Positions 19,839 to 28,458 of a stretch of DNA of 64,000 nucleotides are shown one piece after another. Position 1 is the first letter of the stretch; every line of letters starts with the position of its first letter. The notes under the pieces were generated by a model. It was not told the origin of the DNA, did no database searches, and saw only the letters and a program-made list of their open reading frames with translations. The position numbers and the translations under genes are program-made. Origin of the DNA: Corynebacterium lactis (GTDB lineage Bacteria > Actinomycetota > Actinomycetes > Mycobacteriales > Mycobacteriaceae); contig NZ_ULHE01000003.1 of NCBI RefSeq assembly GCF_900519355.1, positions 234,376 through 298,375 on the forward strand, given 5' to 3'.

Positions 19839-21398
19839 TTATTCGACAGCGGAGGACTCGGCGTCCTGCCCCTCACCGTGGTCTGCCGAGCGAGTGGGAG
19901 TGGAACTACCCGGCAGCGAGACCCGCATCAGTGCGCCACCGTCGTCCGACTCCTCGGCGGAAATGGTTCCGCCGTGCCGGACGATGACCGACTTCACAAT
20001 TGCCAGCCCCAGGCCGGATCCGGGCATCGACCGGGATTGGATGGACCGGTAGAAACGCTCGAAGACCTTCTCGCGGTCCTCCTTGGGGATGCCCGGACCA
20101 GAGTCCGCCACGGTGAACTCCGCGACGGCGTCGTTAAGCGCGCGCAGCCTAATTCGCACCGTGCCAGACTCTGGCGACCACTTGGCGGCGTTGTCCATCA
20201 GGTTGAGAATCGCACGCCCGAGGCCCGCCGGGTCTCCGTAGACAAACCACGGCTCCTGCTGCACGTCGAATGTGAGATCCGGGCGGCGACGCTCGATGCG
20301 CTCCAACGAGGAGGAGATGATCTCCTCCACGTCGATCTCCTCGATGACCTGCTGCGGACCGTCCTCGCGGGCCAGGTCGACGAGGTCGCCAACCAGGGTG
20401 GAGAGCTCCTCCAGCTGGGCGATGACGTCGCTTTCCAGGTCCGCGCGGTCCTTATCCGAGATCGAGGTCCCGCTGCGCGAGGCCATCATCAGCAGCTCGA
20501 TATTTGTGCGCAGCGAGGTCAACGGGGTCTTGAGCTCGTGACCGGCGTCCGCGACCAGCTCGGACTGCTTCGTGCGGGAGGCCTGCAGCGCGGCCATCAT
20601 ATCGTTGAAGCTGCGGGTAAACCGGGCGAGCTCGTCGTCTCCCTCAACCGGGATAGGCCGGAGCTCATCGGTCGCGGTCACACGCTCCGCGGCAATGCGC
20701 AGCCTCGAGACGGGTCGGAGACCGGTCGTCGCGACCGTGATGCCCGCGCCGATCGCGAAGAGGACACCAATGGCAGAAATAGTCAGCAGCACCACGCCGA
20801 GCGCCCGCAGAATCGCCTGCGTCGATGTCAGGTCCTGCGCGAGAATCAGGGTCGCGCCATTAGGGTCGCGGATCGCGTAGATACGGCGCCCATTGAACTC
20901 GTCGGTGCGAATCGACTCGTCGCGGTTTCCCCTCAGCACCGCCAGCTCGGGCCCGCCGATGGAGATGGTATCACCCTTGCCGGTGACACTATTGCGCGCG
21001 AAGTACACCGCGTCGAGGTCCGGGTTGAGGATCTTCAGCGAATCCGCCGTCACGCTGGGCCCGATCGCAAACTCGGACGCGTACGGCGAATTCAGAAGCT
21101 GCGTCGCCTGATTGCGGAGGTTATTGTCGACCTCCCGGTACAGCGTCGCCTGCACGGTGAAGAAGGCCGCAAGCGTCATCAGGCCTACTGAGGCCGCCAC
21201 AATCAGCGCGGTCAAAATGGTCAGCCGCCACCGCAGCGAGGGTATCCTCGACCGCCGCGGCAGCTCCCCTCCGTGGCCGTCGCCCTTCCGCTCATTCTTG
21301 CTCGATGCGCCCTGCGTAACGACGGAAAAAGGCCCCGTTTTAGCTTCCGGGGCCTCATTTTCCGTTCCGCCGGACGTACGCCGCCGGCGCAGGATCAC
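19839..21398 (-). CDS. mprB: Sensor histidine kinase (MprB-like)
   Basis: 519 residues. Two membrane helices (about 58-82 and 185-208) flank an extracytoplasmic sensor domain; then HAMP, the H-box [12 protein letters not shown] (phospho-acceptor His), N-box DNAAKWSP, G1 [10 protein letters not shown] and G2 [10 protein letters not shown]. It starts with GTG at 21398 overlapping the mprA stop by 4 bases (GTGA), so the pair is translationally coupled. Envelope-stress signalling is inferred from mycobacterial MprAB and the adjacent htrA. Confidence 0.92.
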   Translation of the reverse strand: MILRRRRTSGGTENEAPEAKTGPFSVVTQGASSKNERKGDGHGGELPRRSRIPSLRWRLTILTALIVAASVGLMTLAAFFTVQATLYREVDNNLRNQATQLLNSPYASEFAIGPSVTADSLKILNPDLDAVYFARNSVTGKGDTISIGGPELAVLRGNRDESIRTDEFNGRRIYAIRDPNGATLILAQDLTSTQAILRALGVVLLTISAIGVLFAIGAGITVATTGLRPVSRLRIAAERVTATDELRPIPVEGDDELARFTRSFNDMMAALQASRTKQSELVADAGHELKTPLTSLRTNIELLMMASRSGTSISDKDRADLESDVIAQLEELSTLVGDLVDLAREDGPQQVIEEIDVEEIISSSLERIERRRPDLTFDVQQEPWFVYGDPAGLGRAILNLMDNAAKWSPESGTVRIRLRALNDAVAEFTVADSGPGIPKEDREKVFERFYRSIQSRSMPGSGLGLAIVKSVIVRHGGTISAEESDDGGALMRVSLPGSSTPTRSADHGEGQDAESSAVE

Positions 21399-22087
21399 GG
21401 CGCGGTCTCCCGCATCACGTAGCCGACGCCGCGGACGGTGTGAATCAGACGGGGCTCGCCCTCTGCCTCAGTCTTTCGGCGCAGGTAGCCGATGTACACC
21501 TCGAGTGCGTTGCCGGATGTCGGGAAATCGTAGCCCCAGACATCCTCCAAAATCGCGGTGCGCGAGAGCACGCGACGGGGGTTGCTCATCAGCAGCTCGA
21601 GCAGCGCGAATTCGGTGCGGGTGAGGCTAATCCGACGCTCCCCACGGAAGACCTCGCGGGTCTCCGGGTCAAGAGTCAGGTCCTCGAACTGCAGAGCTAC
21701 CGCCTCGGTACCCGAAGAGACGTCGAGCGCAGAACGACGTAGCAGCGAACGGACTCGGGCGAGCAGCTCCTCCAGCGCGAAGGGCTTTGGCAGGTAGTCG
21801 TCGGCGCCCGCATCGAGGCCCGCGACCCTCTCGGAGACCGAGTCCCTCGCCGTCAGCATCATCACCGGCAGGTCGTCGCCCTCACTGCGCAGACGGCGAC
21901 AGACGTCGAGGCCGTCGAGCTTCGGCATCATCACGTCCAGAATCGCGAGATCCGGGCGGTCCGCCGCAATCTTCTCCAACGCTTGCTCGCCGTCTTCCGC
22001 AAGGTCCACGGTGTAGCCGTTAAAAGTCAGCGAACGGCGCAGCGACTCACGCACGGCCTGATCGTCATCCACTACCAAAATCTTCAT
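21395..22087 (-). CDS. mprA: OmpR-family response regulator (MprA-like)
   Basis: 230 residues. Receiver with acidic pocket VVDDDQ, phospho-acceptor Asp in [13 protein letters not shown], and Thr/Lys switch residues (MLTARD, LPKPF). C-terminal winged helix from about 130 ([20 protein letters not shown] ... YLRRK, GVGYVM). ATG 22087 (MKILVVDDD) fits family N-termini; an ATG three codons earlier is possible. A GTTAAG direct repeat upstream may be an autoregulatory site. Confidence 0.93.
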   Translation of the reverse strand: MKILVVDDDQAVRESLRRSLTFNGYTVDLAEDGEQALEKIAADRPDLAILDVMMPKLDGLDVCRRLRSEGDDLPVMMLTARDSVSERVAGLDAGADDYLPKPFALEELLARVRSLLRRSALDVSSGTEAVALQFEDLTLDPETREVFRGERRISLTRTEFALLELLMSNPRRVLSRTAILEDVWGYDFPTSGNALEVYIGYLRRKTEAEGEPRLIHTVRGVGYVMRETAP

Positions 22088-22109
22088 ACCAACCATTGTG
22101 CCCTGATTA

Positions 22110-22149
22110 GTTAAGCCGGTGTTAAGAGACAGGCAGATTCTTTGTTAAA
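22110..22149. promoter_or_regulatory. Direct repeats upstream of mprA, candidate MprA operator
   Basis: GTTAAG (22110-22115), 5 bases, GTTAAG (22121-22126), an exact 11-base period; a third related word GTTAAA at 22144-22149. Tandem half-sites with one-turn period are typical for OmpR-family regulators. Confidence 0.45.
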
Positions 22150-22199
22150 GAACGGACTGGATGAGGACAACGTCACCCACAAGCAGACACTGGGGCGAA

Positions 22200-22270
22200 T
22201 GCGGGGTACACAAAACACCCCGCAGAGGGGCGGCCTCTTCGAAGGACGAAAAGGACCCGTCTGCGGGGTG
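22200..22270 (-). terminator. Terminator of rpmE2-rpmF with an alternative hairpin
   Basis: On the minus strand CACCCCGCAG (22270-22261) pairs with CTGCGGGGTG (22225-22216), followed by TTTT. The distal arm can instead pair with TGCGGGGT/ACCCCGCA at 22200-22224, so two mutually exclusive hairpins exist. Confidence 0.7.
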
Positions 22271-22303
22271 AGTGCTAAAAAGCCTTGGGTTCGCTGCTAG
22301 CGC

Positions 22304-22477
22304 TTAGAACTTGTCGACATCGACCAGACCGAGCTGTGCGGCCTTGGCGATACGACGAGGGACTGCGTAGGTGCGACCGTTAACCTTGATCTCCTGGAGA
22401 GCAACGTTGTCGCTCTTCCACTGGGAACGGCGTGCGCGGGTGTTAGCACGCGACATGCGACGCTTAGGTACTGCCAT
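22304..22477 (-). CDS. rpmF: 50S ribosomal protein L32
   Basis: 57 residues: [14 protein letters not shown] at the start and LVDVDKF at the end. L32 of the cysteine-free form: no CxxC zinc pairs. Ribosome site AGGAGGGG upstream of ATG 22477; 20 bases after rpmE2. Confidence 0.95.
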   Translation of the reverse strand: MAVPKRRMSRANTRARRSQWKSDNVALQEIKVNGRTYAVPRRIAKAAQLGLVDVDKF

Positions 22478-22497
22478 TTTCTATTCCCCTCCTATCC

Positions 22498-22764
22498 TTA
22501 GTTCTTCTTCGAGCGGCGAATGCGGTTGCCGTAACGACGCTGGAACTTCTCGACGCGGCCAGCGGTGTCCATGACGCGCTGTGCACCGGTCCAGAACGGG
22601 TGCGACTCGCTGGTGACGTCGACGACGATCAGCGGGTACTCGTTGCCATCTTCCCACTCGACGGTGCGGTCGGAGGTGGCGGTGGAACGGGTCAGGAAAG
22701 AGTGGCCCGTGCTTGCGTCCTTGAATGCCACCGGGTGGTAGTCAGGATGGATGTCCTTCTTCAT
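22498..22764 (-). CDS. rpmE2: 50S ribosomal protein L31 type B
   Basis: 88 residues: [16 protein letters not shown] start, [21 protein letters not shown] end. Longer than type A and without the four zinc-binding cysteines, the form that replaces zinc L31 under zinc limitation. GAGGGAAACGAG precedes the ATG. First gene of rpmE2-rpmF, divergent from rpmB-rpmG-rpsN-rpsR. Confidence 0.95.
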   Translation of the reverse strand: MKKDIHPDYHPVAFKDASTGHSFLTRSTATSDRTVEWEDGNEYPLIVVDVTSESHPFWTGAQRVMDTAGRVEKFQRRYGNRIRRSKKN

Positions 22765-23268
22765 TAAATCTCGTTTCCCTCAGGATTGAACTTCAGGTCG
22801 CTGTCACCCGCTAGACTTACAGCGTTGGCGAACACTCGGAATTCATCGAGGAACGCATGGCCGAAAACCAGGGGCAATTCGTGCCTGAGTTGGGTACGAA
22901 CAAAATATGACACTCGCCGGGTTGCGAACAACCGACAGGCGACACTCGACGGGATATTACAGGCAAAGCCCCTAAAATAGAAATTGCCGACGCCCGCACC
23001 CGCGCCCCAATTGACGCCCGCGCCGCGACAACACCTGCACACCAGCGCACCGTCGGCAAGCGATTAGGTTTTCTGGGCGGCACTGTGTAAACTCTCCTCT
23101 CGCTGTTGTCTAATTATTCGTTTACGCGCTCAGTGTCGAATGTCAATGCGCAGCGCCCCGGGGGAACTGACCCACAGGCTTCTAAGTCCAGGCACGTCAG
23201 GTCCACATTTCCGGTGTGGCGCGCCAAAAGTACTCGGCAGTGAGCGGCAAGGAAGCAAAGGAATCCCT
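22765..23268. other. 504-base intergenic region between divergent ribosomal operons
   Basis: No convincing ORF: short frames on both strands lack composition and homology. It contains a minus-strand TTGACA/TAAACG pair (23146-23119) and one intergenic copy of CGTCGGCAAGC (23051-23061). If that promoter is used, rpmE2 has a leader of about 350 bases. I saw no clear Zur-type palindrome. Confidence 0.5.
23119..23146 (-). promoter_or_regulatory. Possible promoter toward rpmE2-rpmF
   Basis: Minus strand TTGACA (23146-23141), 16-base spacer, TAAACG (23124-23119). Confidence 0.35.
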
Positions 23269-23505
23269 ATGTCGGCGATTTGCCAGGTAACGGGACGGAA
23301 GCCGTCTTTCGGCAAGTCCGTATCCCACTCCCACCGGCGCACGTCGCGCCGTTGGAACCCCAACGTGCAGCGCAAGAAGTTCTACCTCGCCTCTGAGGGC
23401 CGCCACGTTACCCTTAACGTGTCCCCGAAGGGTCTGAAGACCATCGACAAGATCGGTATCGAAGCAGTTGTTGCTCAGATCCGCGCACGTGGGGAGAAGA
23501 TCTAA
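23269..23505 (+). CDS. rpmB: 50S ribosomal protein L28
   Basis: 78 residues from ATG 23269 with AAAGGA upstream: [32 protein letters not shown] is the L28 core (shown as [14 protein letters not shown]). One Cys only, no zinc pairs. First of four tightly spaced ribosomal genes. Confidence 0.95.
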   Translation: MSAICQVTGRKPSFGKSVSHSHRRTSRRWNPNVQRKKFYLASEGRHVTLNVSPKGLKTIDKIGIEAVVAQIRARGEKI

Positions 23506-23508
23506 ACA

Positions 23509-23673
23509 ATGGCACGTAATGACATTCGTCCAATCATCAAGCTGAAGTCCACTGCGGGCACCGGTTACACCTACGTGACCCGCAAGAACAAGCGCAACAC
23601 CCCGGACCGTATCACCATTAAGAAGTACGACCCGGTAGTCCGCAAGCACGTCGAATTCCGCGAGGAGCGCTAA
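23509..23673 (+). CDS. rpmG: 50S ribosomal protein L33
   Basis: 54 residues, too short for the usual ORF cut-off: [18 protein letters not shown] start, [14 protein letters not shown] middle, REER end. No cysteine, so zinc-independent form. Starts 3 bases after rpmB stop. Confidence 0.95.
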   Translation: MARNDIRPIIKLKSTAGTGYTYVTRKNKRNTPDRITIKKYDPVVRKHVEFREER

Positions 23674-23676
23674 TTC

Positions 23677-23982
23677 ATGGCTAAGAAGTCTAAGATTGCC
23701 AAGAACGAGCAGCGCAAGGAAATCGTCGCTCGTTATGCAGAACGCCGCGCTGAGCTGAAGCGCATCATCAAGTCCCCGAACTCCACCGACGAAGAGCGCA
23801 TGGATGCGCAGTACGAGCTGAACCGTCAGCCGCGCGACGCATCCCCCGTTCGCGTTCGCAACCGCGACGCTGCAGACGGCCGCCCGCGCGGATACCTCCG
23901 CAAGTTCGGCCTGTCCCGTGTTCGCGTCCGTGAGATGGCCCACCGTGGCGAGCTCCCGGGTGTCCGTAAGTCCAGCTGGTAA
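23677..23982 (+). CDS. rpsN: 30S ribosomal protein S14 (long, zinc-free form)
   Basis: 101 residues: [20 protein letters not shown] start, [20 protein letters not shown] end. The long form without CxxC...CxxC that pairs with the short zinc form in many actinobacteria. 3 bases after rpmG. Confidence 0.95.
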   Translation: MAKKSKIAKNEQRKEIVARYAERRAELKRIIKSPNSTDEERMDAQYELNRQPRDASPVRVRNRDAADGRPRGYLRKFGLSRVRVREMAHRGELPGVRKSSW

Positions 23983-23996
23983 GTCGAGGAGCACCA

Positions 23997-24248
23997 ATGA
24001 AGCGCAATCAGCCTAACAAGAAGGCGCGGATGGAGCAGTCCCGCCGCCCGAAGAAGAACCCGCTCAAGGCCGCAGGCGTTGAGAAGGTCGACTACAAGGA
24101 CATCAACCTGCTCCGCCAGTTCATCTCCGACCGCGGCAAGATCCGTTCCCGCCGCGTCACCGGTCTGACTCCGCAGCAGCAGCGCCAGGTCGCTACCGCT
24201 GTGAAGAACGCCCGCGAGATGGCTCTCCTGCCGTTCACCAGCCGCTAA
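23997..24248 (+). CDS. rpsR: 30S ribosomal protein S18
   Basis: 83 residues: [21 protein letters not shown] and [13 protein letters not shown] are S18 landmarks (split here for length). GAGGAGC precedes the ATG. No cysteines. Last gene before a strong terminator. Confidence 0.95.
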   Translation: MKRNQPNKKARMEQSRRPKKNPLKAAGVEKVDYKDINLLRQFISDRGKIRSRRVTGLTPQQQRQVATAVKNAREMALLPFTSR

Positions 24249-24344
24249 ATCGGCTGGCGGGGAGGGCGCCGGAGAAAGTCCAGGCACCTCCCACACGGCT
24301 AATTTCGCGCTGGGTCGCATGGTAAACATGCACAACAGCGTCCG

Positions 24345-24400
24345 AAGGCCCGCACTTTTCGATTCGTCCTACGAATTCGTTCGAAGTGCGGGCCTTTTTG
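24345..24400 (+). terminator. Terminator of the rpmB-rpsR operon
   Basis: 13-bp stem AAGGCCCGCACTT (24345-24357) with its complement (24384-24396), then TTTTT. The 26-base loop itself holds an inner ATTCGT/ACGAAT pair, making an extended hairpin. Confidence 0.9.
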
Positions 24401-24419
24401 TAAGCTCTTTCCCACTTTG

Positions 24420-24425
24420 TAAGCT
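24420..24425 (+). promoter_or_regulatory. Leaderless -10 element of AEC transporter gene
   Basis: TAAGCT, 8 bases before ATG 24434. Confidence 0.5.
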
Positions 24426-24433
24426 CTGTACAC

Positions 24434-25375
24434 ATGCCCAACCTCACCGAGATTCTCACCGGCTTCGGTTCCGTCGCGGTGCTCATCGTGGTGGGGTGGC
24501 TCTTTGGACGCAGCGAGATCGTGGACAAGAAGGCCTCCTTCACACTGAACATGGCCGTGTTCTGGATCGCGATGCCCTGCATGCTCGCCCACACGCTCGC
24601 CACTGCTGACACAGCCGCGGTATTCGGCGCGCCCTTTGCCGTCGCCGCCATCTCCGCCCTGTCCACCGCGGCGCTCTACCGCGCGTTTGCCGCCCCTGCC
24701 CTTCGACAGCGAGGCGCGGATGCCGTCGTCGGAGCGATGTCGTCGTCCTACAACAACGTCGCGAACCTCGGCATTCCTATCGCCGTCGCCGTGCTGCACG
24801 ACGCCACCGCGGTCGTCCCTGCGCTAATCTTCCAGATCGCCTTCTACGCTCCCCTATCGATGACGGTTCTGGAAGTTCTGACCCGCCGAGGGAAATTCAG
24901 CATCCGCTCTACGCTCGCAGCGCCACTGAAGAATCCGATATTCCTTTCCGCAATGGTAGGGCTCTTCCTCAATGCGACCGGCACCGGCGCCGTGGTTCCT
25001 GATATCGTTGCGAAACCCGTAGGCCTTCTCGGCCAGGCTGCGGTGCCGATGGCCCTCCTCGCGTTCGGCATTAGCCTCCACGGCATGCCGTTCATGGAAG
25101 CTGGGCGTTCACCCCGGCGCGCCGTCGTCGTAGCCAGCGTCGCGAAGCTCTTCGTGCACCCGGCGCTTGCGCTGCTCGTCGGGTGGTCTCTGTTCGGGCT
25201 CTCCGGCCAGTCGCTCCTCGCCGCCGTTATCATCGCCGGCCTGCCGACCGCCCAGAACGTCTACACGTTCAGCACCCGCTTCGGTCGCAACCTGGAGCAG
25301 GCCCGCGACTGCGGCGTCGTCACCACCCTCGCCTGCTTGCCGACGATCTTCATGTTCACGCTCCTGCTCAGCTAG
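24434..25375 (+). CDS. AEC-family (auxin efflux carrier-type) permease
   Basis: 313 residues, about 10 membrane helices in two five-helix repeats. The intracellular substrate class of bacterial AEC carriers includes malonate and other organic acids; no substrate can be assigned. Family marks: MAVFWIAMPCMLAHTLA in helix 2, SSSYNNVANLGIPIAVAVL with the conserved N-x-x-x-L-G-I-P motif near residue 105, and IAGLPTAQNVYTFSTRFG near 275. Leaderless start. Contains a CGTCGGCAAGC copy read as ACLPTI. Confidence 0.85.
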   Translation: MPNLTEILTGFGSVAVLIVVGWLFGRSEIVDKKASFTLNMAVFWIAMPCMLAHTLATADTAAVFGAPFAVAAISALSTAALYRAFAAPALRQRGADAVVGAMSSSYNNVANLGIPIAVAVLHDATAVVPALIFQIAFYAPLSMTVLEVLTRRGKFSIRSTLAAPLKNPIFLSAMVGLFLNATGTGAVVPDIVAKPVGLLGQAAVPMALLAFGISLHGMPFMEAGRSPRRAVVVASVAKLFVHPALALLVGWSLFGLSGQSLLAAVIIAGLPTAQNVYTFSTRFGRNLEQARDCGVVTTLACLPTIFMFTLLLS

Positions 25376-25443
25376 TCCACGTTCCGTACACACAATTGGT
25401 CCTCGTGGCACCCAAGCGCTCGGCGCGGTATCGCAACGGTCGC

Positions 25444-25449
25444 TACCCT
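25444..25449 (+). promoter_or_regulatory. Leaderless -10 element of TIGR03089 gene
   Basis: TACCCT, 7 bases before GTG 25457. Confidence 0.5.
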
Positions 25450-25456
25450 GGAGGGC

Positions 25457-26186
25457 GTGGAAATTCTCAAGACGCTCCTTGCCTCCGACCCGTCCGTTCC
25501 CCGACTGACCTGTTATGACGAAACCACGGGAGGGCGCACCGATCTCTCCGCGCTCACCCTGGACAATTGGGCATCGAAAATCGCCAACATGCTTCACGAC
25601 GAATTCGACGTGGAGCCCGGCGATAGCGTGTGGATTGACCTACCCCTCGTTTGGCAGGCCGCCTGCATTATCTTGGGCTGCGAACGCGCGGGCGTCCGGG
25701 TGGCTGCGGAGGATCCCCTGGTCGTTTTCACGACCGTCGCAGGCTCAGCGAATGGGAGGAGGAGCAGCCCGACGCCTACCTTGCGGTGGTGACGGATGAT
25801 CCCTTCGGGCGGGCGTCGTTGAGTGCGGTGGCGAGATTCCGCCGGGCGTCGTGGACTTTGGACCGGAGGTTCGTTTCCACCCGGATGCGTACCTCGGAGC
25901 GGGGCCCGAGTCCGAAGACTCCCCTGTAATTGGGGATGCGTCCGCGGATGCCCTCGTTGCCAGCGCTCGAGAGTTCGCTTCCGCGTCCGGCCTCGGACCC
26001 AAGAATCGCGTGGTGTCGCATGGGTGGATCGACGACGCAACCGCACAGGTGAGCGCGACCGCGTGGGCGAAGAGCGTCCTCGCCCCGTGGACGGTCGACG
26101 GCGCGGCAGTCGTCGTGCGCGGAGGGGACGGAGCACGGCTCGAGGAGGTTGCGAAGGCGGAAAAGGCCACAATTGTGGGCCGGTGA
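25457..26186 (+). CDS. TIGR03089-family protein (partial acyl-adenylate fold), two frameshifts
   Basis: Reconstructed to about 243 residues. The N-terminal segment (LLASDPSVPRLTCYDETTGGRTDLSALTLDNWASKIANML, cited in parts: TCYDETTGGRTDLS, TLDNWASKIANML) resembles the start of AMP-dependent acyl-CoA ligases, as in the actinobacterial TIGR03089 proteins, but the length is half that of a ligase and no P-loop is seen. The frame breaks near 25755 (one base missing, rejoining SEWEEEQPDAY) and near 25812 (one G missing, rejoining GVVECGGEIPPGVVDFGPEV). Function unknown; catalysis unlikely without the C-terminal domain. Confidence 0.7.
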
Positions 26187-26213
26187 ATCCGGCGGTCGGG
26201 TTATCGTTGAGGG

Positions 26214-27824
26214 GTGATTACCCGCCCGTATATTCTTGCAATTCTCGCTGTTCTCAACGTCATCGCGATTCTCGCAGTATGGGATCTCGGCGCCTGGTGG
26301 TGGATACTGCTCGGCACGTTGATTCTGCTGGATCTGGTCGCTGTCTATGACCTTGTGCAGAAGAAGCACTCTATTCTGCGCAATTTCCCCGTTATCGGCC
26401 ACCTGCGCTACATGGGTGAGACCATCCGCCCAGAAATGCAGCAGTACTTCATCGAGCGCAATTTCGACGGCGCCCCCTTCGACCGGGATACCCGCACTGT
26501 CGTCTACGAGCGTGCGAAGGGCATCTCGTCGAAGAAGTCCTTCGGCACCGAGCGTGACATCACCAAGCCCGGATACGAGTATGTCCGCCACTCCATGGCC
26601 CCGACCCGCGAGGTTCTGGCCGACCCACGGGTCACCATCGGAGGGCCGGACTGCACACAGCCTTATTCCTCCTCCATCCTCAACATCTCTGCCATGAGTT
26701 TTGGCTCGCTCTCCCCCAACGCAGTGATGGCGATGAACAAGGGAGCGAAGCTGGGCAACTTCGTCCAGGACACGGGCGAGGGTGCGATCAGCCCCTACCA
26801 CCTCAAGTACGGTGCCGATATCTACTGGCAGTTGGGCTCCGGTTACTTCGGGGCCAGGACGGAGGACGGGGACTTTGACCCGGAGCTCTTCTCCAAGAAG
26901 TCCTCGCTCCCCGAGGTCAAGGCGACCTATCTCAAGGTCAGCCAGGGCGCCAAGCCGGGCCTCGGCGGCATGCTCCCCGGCGACAAGGTCAACGAGGAAA
27001 TCGCGGCGACCCGCCACGTGCCCGTCGGCAAGGGAGTGATGAGCCCGCCCTACCACCGCGTCTACTCCACCCCGCGCGAGCTGGTTCGCTTCATGGGTAC
27101 GATGCGCGAGTTGAACGGTGGCAAGCCCGTCGGCTTCAAACTCTGCGTGGGCTCGCAGCTGGAGTTCCTCGCGGTGTGTAAGGCGATGCTCGAAGAGAAC
27201 ATCACACCGGACTTCATCATCGTCGACGGGGCGGAGGGTGGCACCGGCGCCGCGCCGCTGGAGTACTCCGATCGCGTTGGCCTGCCGCTTACCGACGGCC
27301 TGATCCTGGTCCACAACGCCCTCGTGGGTTCTGGGCTCCGCGACCGCATCAAGCTCGGCGCCAGCGGAAAGATCATCACCGGCTTCGACATCATCAAGCG
27401 CATGTGCATCGGCGCGGACTTCGTCAACTCGGCCCGAGGAATGATGATGGCGACCGGCTGCATCCAGTCCCAGCTCTGTCACACGAACACCTGCCCCGTG
27501 GGCGTGGCCACGCAGGATCCGAAGCTGTGGAAGGCCCTGGACGTCGACGACAAGGCCCAGCGCGTGGCGAATTACCACAACGCCACGGTCAATGAGGCGG
27601 CGGCCATGCTGGCGTCGATGGGCCTATCGGACTTTTCCGAACTGGGCCCGTCCTACCTTCTGCGACGCACCAGTGAAGAGGTCGGGGAATCGTACGACGA
27701 ACTCTACAACTGGCTCACCCCGGGAGAGCTACTCACCGGCACTCGGTTTGTCAACTGGGCCGAGGCCTGGGACATGGCGGACCCGGATACCTTCCGGTAT
27801 CCGTCGGCACACATGCGCGCATAA
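26214..27824 (+). CDS. Membrane-anchored FMN-binding glutamate synthase-domain protein
   Basis: 536 residues. Two hydrophobic segments at the N-terminus (about 5-25 and 26-48), then a GltB-type (beta/alpha)8 barrel: SAMSFGSLSPNAVMAMNKGA near 162, GEGAISPYH, IIVDGAEGGTGAAPLEY near 340, and the cluster region CIQSQLCHTNTCPVG near 420 which in true glutamate synthase holds the 3Fe-4S cysteines. There is no glutaminase domain and no small subunit gene. Such stand-alone proteins may be oxidoreductases of unknown substrate. GTG start; TATCGT lies 6 bases before it. Confidence 0.85.
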   Translation: MITRPYILAILAVLNVIAILAVWDLGAWWWILLGTLILLDLVAVYDLVQKKHSILRNFPVIGHLRYMGETIRPEMQQYFIERNFDGAPFDRDTRTVVYERAKGISSKKSFGTERDITKPGYEYVRHSMAPTREVLADPRVTIGGPDCTQPYSSSILNISAMSFGSLSPNAVMAMNKGAKLGNFVQDTGEGAISPYHLKYGADIYWQLGSGYFGARTEDGDFDPELFSKKSSLPEVKATYLKVSQGAKPGLGGMLPGDKVNEEIAATRHVPVGKGVMSPPYHRVYSTPRELVRFMGTMRELNGGKPVGFKLCVGSQLEFLAVCKAMLEENITPDFIIVDGAEGGTGAAPLEYSDRVGLPLTDGLILVHNALVGSGLRDRIKLGASGKIITGFDIIKRMCIGADFVNSARGMMMATGCIQSQLCHTNTCPVGVATQDPKLWKALDVDDKAQRVANYHNATVNEAAAMLASMGLSDFSELGPSYLLRRTSEEVGESYDELYNWLTPGELLTGTRFVNWAEAWDMADPDTFRYPSAHMRA

Positions 27825-27834
27825 GTGCGCGTAA

Positions 27835-27891
27835 GCCTGGCCCTCCGAGGGGGCCAGCTCCCGAGGGGAGTCAGCTCCGAGGGGGCCAGGC
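27835..27891. repeat. GC-rich direct and inverted repeats between convergent genes
   Basis: A 15-base direct repeat CTCCGAGGGGGCCAG at 27843-27857 and 27875-27889 (32-base period), enclosed by a 9-bp inverted repeat GCCTGGCCC (27835) / GGGCCAGGC (27883). Probably terminates both the FMN-protein gene and purE; no T tract. Confidence 0.5.
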
Positions 27892-27916
27892 GCCCAGCTC
27901 TAACCACTCCGCTGCG

Positions 27917-28438
27917 CTAGTTGCCCATCAGCTTCTGGCGCAGCTTTTCGTCCTTGGCAAGGACCTCGTCGCGCATGCGCTCCTGGTAGCGTTCCATGGC
28001 GACAATCAGCTCCGGGTAGCCGGCAGAGAGGATGCGCACAGCGAGTAGCCCCGCATTCTTCGCACCCCCGACGCCGACGGTTGCCACGGGCACCCCGCCC
28101 GGCATCTGCACGATCGACAGCAGCGAGTCGACGCCCTCGAGGTTGTCCAGCGCGCGCGGGACTCCGATCACGGGCAGGGGCGTCGCCGACGCCACCATTC
28201 CCGGAAGGTGGGCAGCGCCACCCGCTCCCGCGATGATGCAGCGCAGGCCCTTGTCCGCGGCGGACTTCGCATAATCGATCATCCGCTCCGGGGTGCGGTG
28301 CGCGGAGACCACGCCCACCTCGAAGGGGACGCCGAATTCGGCGAGCATCTCCGCGGCCGGCTGCATCGTCGGCCAGTCCGAATCCGATCCCATGATCAGG
28401 CCGACCAGCGGCCCCTGTACGTCCTTCAACTCGGCCAT
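27917..28438 (-). CDS. purE: N5-carboxyaminoimidazole ribonucleotide mutase
   Basis: 173 residues from ATG 28438, with AGAGGAGA upstream. Class I Pur[37 protein letters not shown]. Second step of the PurK/PurE route to CAIR in purine synthesis. 20 bases after purK. Confidence 0.96.
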   Translation of the reverse strand: MAELKDVQGPLVGLIMGSDSDWPTMQPAAEMLAEFGVPFEVGVVSAHRTPERMIDYAKSAADKGLRCIIAGAGGAAHLPGMVASATPLPVIGVPRALDNLEGVDSLLSIVQMPGGVPVATVGVGGAKNAGLLAVRILSAGYPELIVAMERYQERMRDEVLAKDEKLRQKLMGN

Positions 28439-28458
28439 CGCCGTCTCCTCTCGTCTAG

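Noticed and set aside
22764..23083. Small minus-strand ORFs between the ribosomal operons
   Set aside because: Cys/Arg-rich with no ribosome site and no homology; region read as non-coding.
27835..27891. Short CRISPR-like or mobile repeat at 27.8 kb
   Set aside because: Only two copies with fold-back symmetry between convergent genes; best read as a terminator.
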